From Byssochlamys sp. IMV 00236 (taxonomy: Eukaryota > Ascomycota > Eurotiomycetes > Eurotiales > Thermoascaceae), in assembly GCA_001931875.2 (NCBI GenBank), contig MSJH02000836.1, positions 1 to 59,740 on the forward strand: a stretch of 59,740 nt of DNA, read 5' to 3'. The translations under genes were made by a program, and so were the position numbers. Shown here piece after piece: positions 24,934 through 33,199 of this stretch (within the stretch, counting starts at the first letter, position 1; each line of letters begins with the position of its first letter). The notes beneath the pieces are model-generated. The model made no database searches, was not told the origin of the DNA, and saw only the letters and a program-made list of their open reading frames with translations.

Positions 24934-26185
24934 CTATTTGTCCACTTCACCGTCGTAGAACCCTATTGGCACAGATTCATCCTCCTCCTTATCGGAGAAA
25001 GGAGGAATGTTATAAGCAACGCGTACAATTTCTCGCACGCGCTATAAATCCGACGCTATTGAATAGAGTAATCTAAGCAACTCCTGCTAGAGCTGTATTA
25101 TGGACTGCTTGTATAAAGACAGGATTGACAGAACAGCAGATATGAGCTTGTCTACATCCGCCTTGGTGGGCGCTTTGCGCAGGTACGCCTCTATAGAGAA
25201 TTTATACTTACTACAGGCCTCCTTAAAAGACCTGTGGTTACCTAAGAGGTGGGCCTCTCAGCCAAGGCTCTGTAGATGAGTAAGCTCGTCCTTGTAAACT
25301 GGTGGGACTGGAATATAGGGCTTGTGCTTGCGACTGCAGTGGTCGCACTTAATATTAGTATTGGCACAGGTGCACCAAAGTGCCGGATTCTCAATCAGCC
25401 TTTTTAAACAGCGAAGGCACATCTTTCAAGATACTAGAGGAAACTCCTTACCTAGCCGGGAGGCAGCAGGGCTACCCTCTACTACTATATTAGCAACGGC
25501 AGTAGCAGCAGTCTCAACTGGCGTCTCAACAGCAGCTAGTTCAGTCTGGGTCCCTATACTAACGACCTCCTCACATCCCGCGCTCTGTCTCTAAGGCCTT
25601 TTTATAGCACGAGCGGGAGTTACCCTTGGCTTGGCTGTGGCGGCTGGCCTAGCAATAGGATAAGTCCTCTTCCTTTTCGGCAGGCTTTTTAGCGCTGCTG
25701 TTAAGTTAGATAGACCCGCCTATGCGGTAGCCAGGACTGTAAAAAAAGGCTGATCCGGCAGAGGCATAAACCTTCCACGCCTTAATTCCGGCGCAATATT
25801 TATCTCAGCTAATAGATCCTCTACAGGACCCGGGGCGAACAGAGACACCGACCTATTAATGGCTGTGAAAGGGGTAATGCTTATCCGAGGAGGCGGTCTC
25901 TCTGGCATTATAACAGCGGCCAGAGTCCCTGACGTCTCAGCAGCAGTCAGGGGATTATTTTCCGGTATCACAGCGGCAACCGGATTTGGCTGCATTATAA
26001 CGGCAGCAGCCATATCCTCCGTCTTAGAGGCAGGAGGAGGGGATAGCTCCCCGGAGGGGGAGGTGATATCCTCAGGCTGTCGACACCATGGAAATCAGCA
26101 CATGACATATGAAATCTCGTACTAGAACACTTACTTGAGGAGTCTTCTTGCGTCGCTTAGACACGAAACAAATTCGGGGCGGCAT
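24934..26185 (-). pseudogene. Antisense spliced gene in Chr1 encoding a Cys-rich protein (~397 codons)
   Basis: I do not recognise a named family. On the minus strand, ATG at 26185 opens a 17-codon exon (26185-26135). A 58-bp intron with GTAAGT and CAG ends follows (26134-26077), and exon 2 continues in phase to TAG at 24936-24934. The N-terminal half is Pro/Ala-rich (M-P-P-R start; A-A-A-V-I-M near 26010), with a basic K-R-K-R patch near 25670 that could be a nuclear signal. Residues ~237-270 hold C-x2-C-x11-C-x-C-x6-C-x2-C-x3-H, a likely metal-binding module. A helical C-terminal part follows. Six in-frame stops (25717, 25591, 25426, 25258, 25087, 25042 as low coordinates) are all explicable by C/T or G/A change. 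It lies between pol and the polypurine tract, antisense to the genomic RNA, which explains how an intron could survive retrotransposition. A captured host gene or a long-standing element accessory gene are both possible. Confidence 0.8.
26077..26134 (-). other. 58-bp spliceosomal intron in the antisense gene
   Basis: The donor is GTAAGT (complement of 26129-26134), a branch-like GCTGAT lies about 20 bases before the acceptor, and the acceptor is GACAG (complement of 26077-26081). Removing it joins exon 1 and exon 2 in phase 0, CAA to CCT. The size is typical of filamentous fungi. Confidence 0.8.
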
Positions 26186-26188
26186 TGT

Positions 26189-26235
26189 CTAAATCAAATT
26201 AGCTCATGTTAATATGGTTAGTTAAGATGACTTAC
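26189..26235 (-). other. Possible 47-bp leader intron of the antisense gene
   Basis: The donor is GTAAGT (complement of 26230-26235), CTAAC is an internal branch-like site, and the acceptor TTTAG lies three bases before the ATG at 26185. Upstream sequence in the same frame has a TAG, so this is most likely in the 5' leader. It is a near-minimal length for fungal introns, so less certain than the coding intron. Confidence 0.5.
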
Positions 26236-26583
26236 CCCTGGAGCAGGAAGCTCCAAAAACTAACGAAAAAACAACCGATTTCTTAAGCTTGATGAACTGC
26301 TACACTGTTAGCACTATTATGATCTTGAAAACGCGTCCAGATCTTCATTTGAATGTGTTTGGGACTAGGAGCTATACGCAGCAGGAGGTGGGAAGATGGT
26401 TGCTGGGGGTTAGAATTCTAACCTTATGGTGTTGTATAAACAACACTCCCAGCTCACATGACTTCTTAACCCTTCGCCGCGAAGGCGGCGAGAAGCTCCT
26501 TTGTTTACTATACTACAAACCTCCATGAAGCTATACTCTACATTCGATATGACAACTTTACAACGGCTCGAGGACGAGCCTTC
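26236..26583 (-). promoter_or_regulatory. Putative antisense promoter and 5' leader within Chr1
   Basis: About 350 bp of normal base composition lies upstream of the antisense gene and before the polypurine tract. It contains TTTATA around 26430 within a short palindrome (TGTTGTATAAACAACA) and a GC-rich imperfect hairpin at 26472-26496 (CTTCGCCGC facing GCGGCGAGAAG). These are candidates for promoter or leader structure of the antisense transcript. Plus-strand open frames here look like shadows. Confidence 0.4.
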
Positions 26584-26597
26584 AAAAAGGGGGGGGA
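26584..26597 (+). promoter_or_regulatory. Polypurine tract of Chr1
   Basis: AAAAAGGGGGGGGA sits three bases before the 3' LTR (26601). This is the expected primer site for plus-strand DNA synthesis in LTR retrotransposons. Confidence 0.9.
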
Positions 26598-26600
26598 TAC

Positions 26601-27032
26601 TGTTATGCCCCTAGCTCCCCGCTAGGGCATGAGCTCGCAGAACTGCAGCGAAGCCCCGAATCTGAACATGATACTGAGGTAATTAGTCAAACCCCGCTCT
26701 CCCCGCTTTTAGGATTTATATGAGACAAAGCTGGGAAGTGCTTGAGATTTAGAACATAAATAGGCTCCAGATTGCTGTCTTACTAGAAGCCAGCGATCCG
26801 TTCTAATATAACATATACCCTACTATTTCCTTACTCGTATAGACTCTTTACTACTAGAACCCTCCGGCGTGGACCCTTCTCCTCGCCGGTTAGACCCTTC
26901 GTCACAACGGTTAACCCTTTGTCTCGCCGGTAGACCCTTCTCCGAGCTGGGTGCGCGAAGCTGCTACCCCTCTCGCTATAATCGCTGGCGGAGTAATTCG
27001 CCAGCAACCTCCAGGAACCCCCGTTCCTTACA
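26601..27032 (+). repeat. 3' LTR of Chr1 (432 bp, little mutated)
   Basis: It starts TGTTATGCCCC and ends TTCCTTACA, keeping canonical TG...CA ends. It retains CpG-rich stretches (CTCGCCGG, GGTGCGCGAAG) that are TA-rich in the 5' LTR. It is therefore close to the ancestral sequence and the best probe for finding relatives. Confidence 0.95.
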
Positions 27033-27037
27033 AATAT

Positions 27038-27660
27038 AATAAAATAAGGTAGCTAATATATTATTCTTTATCGGTTAAGATATTCTTATATAATCTTAAT
27101 CTTATAATAAGCTAAAGATATTAAAGGCTAAGTAGTATTTATAAGATCTCTTATAATAATTTAATATAGATAACTTAGCCGCTAGAGATATTCTTAAAAT
27201 ATAGTCTTCTTTTAAATATAACTATCTAACTCTTATAAAGATAGCTTAAGATATTTTATTTATTCTAGTATTTAAAGTTAATATAGAGTATATCTTTAAT
27301 ACTTATTATAATATCTACTATTATCGGCGTAATTAACTCTATAATCCTATTATTAAAAAAGTTATAATTCTTAAATTCTAGGGCTTTAAGAAAGATCCTC
27401 TATCTACCCCTATTACTCTTTATATACAGGGAGATATATAGCTTAATATTTTACTTAACGATAATTAGACAGTTATTAATAATACTAGCGATACTAAGAA
27501 CGATAAAAGATATCTTCTTCTTAATATACTTTCTAATAACTAAGATCTTACTATTATAATCCCAGAGAATTCTTATAATAGCGCGACAGATAATAAAGAT
27601 AATAATCTTCTTTCTCCTAGAGTATTGCTTTAAGTATTCTAGGAAAAGCTTCCTTAGAAT
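27038..27660 (+). pseudogene. hAT transposase fossil of element B, part 2 (C-terminal dimerisation domain)
   Basis: Downstream of Chr1 the plus strand encodes the hAT C-terminal dimerisation region. From 27250 it reads D-I-L-F-I-L, then N-I-E-Y-I-F-N-T, then N-I-Y-Y-Y-R-R and L-Y-N-P-I-I-K-K-V. The family pattern is D-I-L-S-I-P, V-E-R-x-F-S, I-C-H-Y-R-R, L-x-P-x-T-I. The differences (Ser/Pro to Leu, Glu-Arg to Glu-Tyr, His to Tyr) are mostly transitions. A polar tail (D-P-L-S-T-P and Asn/Asp-rich sequence) extends to about 27640. The reading frame differs from the upstream piece after removing Chr1, so an intron or indel lies between. Confidence 0.75.
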
Positions 27661-27857
27661 TTATATTATTTGGTTATTTTATATATAGCTAAATAGTCTT
27701 TTTTATTATCTAATTAAACCTATATCTTAATAGAAATATCTTATTAATATAATATTTAACTTATTAACTATATAATAGTATAAAATTTTATAATATATAC
27801 TAACTTAAAAAGGAAAGTAAATTATATATAGAGCTTATTAAGCTAAGCTTATAAGCT
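27661..27857. other. 3' flank of the hAT-B transposase
   Basis: Non-coding AT-rich sequence between the transposase tail and the right repeat array. I see nothing specific in it. Confidence 0.4.
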
Positions 27858-28000
27858 AAGCTAAGCTAAGACTCTTAACTTAACTTAAGGAGCTAAGCTA
27901 AAACTCTTAGCTTAACTTAACGAGCTAAGCTAAGACTCTCGGCTTAACTTAACGAGTTAAGCTAGGATTTCTAGCTTAACTTAGCTTATCTCTTACTCTA
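27858..28000. repeat. Right terminal repeat array of hAT-B (32-bp units) and inverted repeat
   Basis: Four consecutive 32-bp units lie at 27858-27889, 27890-27921, 27922-27953 and 27954-27985, with patterns such as GAGCTAAGCTAA...CTTAACTTAAC. They are inverted relative to the left array. The 21-bp terminal inverted repeat ends at 28000. The exact 32-bp period at both ends supports a common functional repeat. Confidence 0.75.
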
Positions 28001-28008
28001 TTAAAATT

Positions 28009-28069
28009 AATAGTTATAAGAAAGTATAAAATATTATAGTAAATAGTAGAGCTAAAATTAATATAATAT
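28009..28069 (+). pseudogene. C2 protease active-site fragment between hAT-B and hAT-D
   Basis: This 61-bp piece of C2 pol is stranded between two transposons. It reads I-I-V-N-S-R-A-K-I-N with N-S-R-A at 28042-28053. The family motif is D-S-G-A, so Asp to Asn and Gly to Arg are both RIP-type changes. The same stretch is continuous in C1 at ~1733-1793. Confidence 0.8.
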
Positions 28070-28139
28070 TAGAGTAGTTATAGAAAACTAAAAAAACCGA
28101 ACTAAACTAAACTAAACTACCTATAGTTTAGTTTAGTTT
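28070..28139. repeat. Left end of hAT-D: inverted repeat and TTTAGTTTAG palindrome
   Basis: After the terminal TAGAGTAGTTATA, the run AACTAAACTAAACTAAACTA (28100-28119) faces TAGTTTAGTTTAGTTT (28124-28139), making a 16-bp hairpin stem. Similar GTTTAGTTTA runs recur in the last 150 bp of the right end (36840-36960), so both ends carry the same subterminal motif in inverted orientation. Confidence 0.7.
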
Positions 28140-28599
28140 ATAATTTTATAAACTGAAACAGTTTATAGACTTTATAAACCGAACCGATAATTTATAGTGC
28201 ACTATATAGTTTTTTTAAATTTAGTTTTTTTAGGTTTTTTAATTTAATTCGGTTTTTTAGTTTTTTTTAGTTACTTTAGATTAATCTAAATTTTTATATA
28301 AATCTTATTAATCTTTAAGAACTATTTAGATTTTTATTTCTTTATAATATCTATTACTAAATATTAACTAAAAATTAGTAAAATAATATTAGAATATAAT
28401 ATTAGAGTCTAACTTAAGTTAGATTCTTAACATTTATATTAGCCTTTAATATAGTTAATCTAGCATAAGTAATAATTAGAAAATTTAGGTCTATCTATAA
28501 TTACTGCGTTCCTCTAAGAATATATAAAAACTCTAGATATAGGCAATTTATCTAATTATTCTCCTTTATTATAAGTAGACTTAGTAATAAGTTAATCTA

Positions 28600-30700
28600 T
28601 TTAAATACTTAAAAAACCTTAACCCTTAAACTGCTCTATTTAATAATCTTCATTATCTATATTTATCTCTCCTTCTAATATATTATCTATATCCTTATTA
28701 TTACTAATTAGATTTAGCAGTTTAATCTCTCTCCTTTTAGATTATTAATTATTAGGTATTATATTTATATTATTAATTATTACCTTAAACTCTTACTAAA
28801 TAGTAAAATTTTTAATATATATAAGAAATATTAAAGCATAGATTATATTAAGAAATAGTTAGCTATATTAGTAATAGTAGATATCTTAAGTACTATTAAA
28901 TAATTATTCTATACTAATATTACTTAATAGGATTATAAAAAAATCTCAGGCTATTATTATAAGAATTAAGAATTAGTATTTATTAATTCTCTAATAATTA
29001 AAGATATTATCTAATTCTAATAAACCTAATCTAACTTAAGTTAAAATAATACTATATAATTTAAATATAATATTAGATAGAATATTACCTTTAATAAGAT
29101 AAGTCTAAATTTCTTAATAAGTACTAGTAGTACTTAAAGGGAGATAATAATATTTAGATTATATAAGCGCATAATCTAAGATTAAGACTAATAAATAAAT
29201 TCCTAATTATATCTTAATATTTAGATTTTAATTACTATAGTATTAAAATATCTTATAAAAAATCTTTTTATAAGTATTATACTAGTTTTTTATTATATCT
29301 TACTAGACCTAAGTTTTAAAATATTTAAATTTTACGCTAGAGTAAAGGATTATTATAATTATATATATAAATCCTTAAGATTTATATATTTTAATATAAT
29401 AAGTTTATAACTTATTATAAGCTTTAGATAAAGTATCTTAGAGTTATATCTTCTATATAGCTCTTTTTAATTTTAAACGCTCTATATAGTTATTAAGATA
29501 ATTAAAGATAGTATTATAGATTTTAAAAACCCTATAAACTAATAGACTATTTATCTTTAATACGGCGAGAATAAGATTATAGAATAGCTAGGTTAACTTA
29601 ATAAGATATTTAACCTAACGCTATTTAGTAGGGGATAATATTAAAAAATAAATATCTTCATTAGCCTATAATATAATAAATCGTCTAATTACTATATATA
29701 GTTTAAGGGCATATATAAACATAAGATATATTAAATTCTATTATATCTAGTAATTAAGAAGTAATAATTTTAGCTAACTAGTATTCGATTATTATAGTAT
29801 TAAGAAATATTCCTAATACTAAGGGCTTATATTAATAAATCTAATAATCTTGCGAACCTATATAGAAATCTATTAGTATTAATCTAACTTAAGTTAAATA
29901 GAAAATACCTTTTCTAATAATATTAAAATACCCTAAGAATATAATAAGCCTTTATTCTTTCTTATATTCTAACTAATACTATTATTAACAAGAGCATTAA
30001 TATAAAATTTACCTAGTAAAGCATTAACTGCAAGTTATAAAATATATGCTAAATATAGAATATAATAGCGATTTAAAATAAGTTAACTTAGTATTATATC
30101 TTAGAAATCTTCTAATAATAAATCTATTTTAAGCTTACCTCTTAAGCTTTTATTTAGCTTCGCTATTAGAATAATATTATTACTTATATTATCTATAATA
30201 ATAATAAGAATCTAATATTATAAATTATATTAATAAAGATTCTTTAGCAATATTTTAGCTAAGTTTTTCTTAGTATATAATCTATAGATAGGATTAAAGG
30301 CTAAGAATACTTCCCTATATACCTATTTTATATTAATAAAATACTTAGTTATAGTAAGAAAAGAATATTAACTTTAACTAGTCTAATAATCTAATACTAG
30401 AGAAATCTTTCCTTATTCTAGTAAATATAACAGCATTTTAATATAATTAATCTCCTTAAGTTTAAAAAGGTATGCTTAAATCTAATATTAATTAGATAAC
30501 TCTAGATATAAATTACTAGCAGCTATATATAATATATAGCAGAACTAAATATATTTAACTATTTAAAATAATTAGCGATATCCTATAATAAAATACAGGA
30601 TTTAATTATATAATATATCTAATATATATATTAGATTAAAAGTTTTCTAAAGAAAATATTAGTAATAAAATCTATATTAATTACCTAGTTCTTACCTTTA
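28600..30700 (-). pseudogene. hAT transposase fossil of element D
   Basis: On the minus strand the C-terminal hAT dimerisation region lies at about 28840-29015: L-D-N-I-F-N-Y then I-N-K-Y-Q-F, followed by D-F-F-I-I-L, I-E-Q-L-F-N-S-T and D-I-Y-Y-Y. These align with the family order Y-W-x-x-N...F-P-N-L-S...A-R-D-I-L-A-I-P...V-E-R-x-F-S...D-I-C-H-Y. Upstream, at about 29320-29590, an L-V-Y-R-V-F block and K-L-Q-T-Y-Y-I-K then I-L-Y-S-S-V-K fit the Y-N-R-L...K-L-x-K-Y-Y...L-D-P-x-K region. The catalytic N-terminal half should lie beyond, up to ~30700, but I could not place it securely. Stops are frequent. The 28600 and 30700 limits are approximate. Confidence 0.65.
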
Positions 30701-33199
30701 TAATTAATATATTTTAAATATTGCTATTTTTCTGAGTCTTATCTCTAGATTAGCATATAGCCCTTTTTATATAGGCGGCTATTAAGCTAATATTATTTCC
30801 TCCTTTATAAGGATATTGAAGAAATATAGAGTAATATAAATATTATATATAAAGAACGCTAGAAATATTATCTGCAATTTCTTAATAATATTGCTATATA
30901 TATAATTAAGTCTTTATTTTTACCTATTAAAACTTAGACTACTATTTTATAAACTCTATTTTACTCTACTAAGATTTAAAAATCTAAACTTATTCTAGAA
31001 GAGCTAAATAGACAATAGCCTTTTCTTAATTATATCTTACTATCTTAAGTTTAGTTAAGTTAAGAATATTAGCTTTAGATTAGGGCTTATATTATTTAAT
31101 AAGATTATAATTAAAATTTATATCCTAGATATTAGTATTTAAAGATAAAGGAGTCTTATAAGTCTTTATAGGAATATAAATAATATAATTCTAAAACTAT
31201 AATAAAGGACCCAGTAATCTTAATATATCCCTATTAAAATAAAATAAGAAGGAAGAGAAACTTAAAGATAATAATATCGGCAGCAGTATAATATTTATAG
31301 CATTTTAACTTAAGTTAGATTCCTGCTCAGATATATTTATATCTTAGGTTATTATAGAGCTAGCTTAGATTATTAAGATATACTGTTTTTTTCTTCTATT
31401 CTATAGTCCCTATTTTTATAGTCCTACTCTTTTATCTTTAATTATTATTTTAAAATAAAAATAAGAAATAATAGCTATACTAACTTAAATTAAATCTCTA
31501 AAAACTAATTTCTATTCTATTAGTAGAATTTACTCTAACTTAAGTTAGAGATAAAGCTTCTAAATAATATGAGTTTTTATTACTAGAGGAAAACTACTCT
31601 TAGGTAATTTAACTTAGAAGTAGAGATTGTATTATTAGTTTAAAAAAAAACCTAATTATTTTACTTCTAACTTAAGTTAGTTTCTTATATATTAAGCAAA
31701 TACTATTAAGATAGCTTACCTAAAGCTAAACTAAAAAACCTAAACTTAAACTAAAAACTTAGCCTTACTTCTATACTTATAATAATAGTATTATTATAAC
31801 TATTTAATAATATAATTAGTAAGAAAAATAACTTATCTTTATTATTATTATCTATATTATTCCTTTAAGGTATATTATTCGCCCTATTAGTCTCTATATC
31901 TTAATCTAGAATTTTAATTAAATCTTATTCTAACTTTAGTTAAAATAAATATACTAATTTATTTATTTATAAAATCCTTTAATACTTTTTATTTCTTCCT
32001 TAGGGAGTTAAAAATAATAGCTTAAAGCTGTTTCTAATTCTCTAGCTTATATTATTCCTTATTATTATTATAAGGGTATTTATTTATTAGCAGTTAGTTT
32101 AATAAGGTTAAAAGAGACATATATAACTTCTTCTAAGCAGTATATTTATTCTTAATTTTAAGATTATAGTCTAGTATAAAGCACCGCAGATATTTATTTA
32201 TATTATTTATATCTAAAGCTTAATTCTACTTAATTAAAAGATTAGCAATCTCTCTTAGTACCTATAAGCACTAATACTATTTCTCCTAAATTAGGTTAAT
32301 TTCTAACTTAAATTAGATTAGTAGTATATATACCTTAGTCTTAATAAAATCCTTAGAATTCTTCTTATAATTATTAGTCTTAGAGAAGCTAAGCTTTATA
32401 ATATAAACTATACTTCTCTTAATAAATTAGTATATCTATAGAGCTCTAGTAATATTAGATTAGGTCTTTAAATTATCCTTATACTAGTTAACTTTTAGAA
32501 TTCTTAGATTCTTTACTATATTATTATATTAGAATTAAGCTTACTATATAATACTGCTAAAGGCAGTAAAGATAGAAAGTTATTTACTTTATATTATAAT
32601 AGTTTTAACTTAAGTTAAAATAGTCTAGACTTATAATCTTACTCTTATTATTAAATTAACTTATAATACTCTTAAAGTTAAGTAGAACTGCTTTAGAAAT
32701 TATATAAAAGATATAGGCCTAATAGTACTGCTTAAAATAAGAAAGATATATATACTACTAGTTATAACTATCTTATTCCTTAATATCTTAAAAGCGGAGG
32801 TTATTAAGTAATTCTAGTAGCTAAAAGATATTAATATCAATTCTAATTATAGTTAAGTAAGGTTATTATATAATGCTTTAGATTTACCTAGGTCTATAAG
32901 AAGTCCTTATAAAGCTTATTAGTAAGTTTTTCTATAAAGCCCTTAGCAGTATATATATTATTAGACTTATAAAAGAGAGAATATTAAAGTTTATTTATCT
33001 ACTAGAATTCTTAGAGATATTTAGAGGCCGTAGTAAAATACTGCTACTCTAGATTATACTAGAATATAATATATTTTAATATAGATTTTAATAAAAGACT
33101 AATTTTATTATTAAGATTAATCTATAAACTCCTATAATAATTAGTTCGCAATTAATTTTTATATCTAACTTAAGTTAAAACTTATTATAAGGGGAACTT
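30701..33199 (-). other. hAT-D interior, coding-like on the minus strand, unrecognised
   Basis: AT-rich sequence. Between about 32300 and 32900 the minus strand gives a readable run of Gln-, Tyr- and Leu-rich codons through TAA/TAG, including F-N-L-S-Q-N where a palindrome copy lies (32605). I see no domain. Confidence 0.3.

Larger units (their letters stand above)
19512..27032 (+). mobile_element. Chromovirus Chr1: complete Ty3/Gypsy LTR retrotransposon (7521 bp) with antisense gene
   Basis: All structural parts are present: two 432-bp LTRs (19512-19943 and 26601-27032), a 5-bp duplication AATAT, a candidate self-primer site directly after the 5' LTR, a single gag-pol frame (19968-24659) ending in a chromodomain, an antisense gene (24934-26185) and a polypurine tract (26584-26597). 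It is inserted in the transposase gene of hAT-B. The 5' LTR and gag-pol are RIP-mutated and contain many stops. The 3' third, from about 24800, is clearly less mutated. The element cannot move on its own, but its history is readable because all pol domains stay in one frame. Confidence 0.95.
11888..28000 (+). mobile_element. hAT transposon B (about 8.6 kb without the nested chromovirus)
   Basis: The 8-bp target duplication is TTAAAATT (11880-11887 and 28001-28008). The terminal inverted repeats are TAAAGTAGGAGATAAGCTAAG at the left and, at the right in reverse complement, TAGAGTAAGAGATAAGCTAAG: two transitions in 21 bases. The TAGAG-type end and 8-bp duplication are hAT hallmarks. The plus-strand transposase (18100-19511, then 27038-~27660) keeps hAT core and C-terminal dimerisation patterns. 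Chr1 (19512-27032, plus a 5-bp duplication) sits inside. The net length of about 8.6 kb is much larger than a typical hAT, and the left half carries an unrelated minus-strand frame. Confidence 0.85.

Noticed and set aside
26472..26496. GC hairpin CTTCGCCGC / GCGGCGAGAAG as a terminator.
   Set aside because: Intrinsic hairpin terminators are not used for fungal polymerase II genes. It is noted only as a possible leader structure.
24825..26528. Four plus-strand open frames in the 3' third of Chr1 (24825-25076, 25322-25594, 25859-26125, 26289-26528).
   Set aside because: They lie opposite the antisense gene or its leader and have no motif. The minus-strand frame explains the region with phase-matching introns and a Cys motif, so these are shadows.
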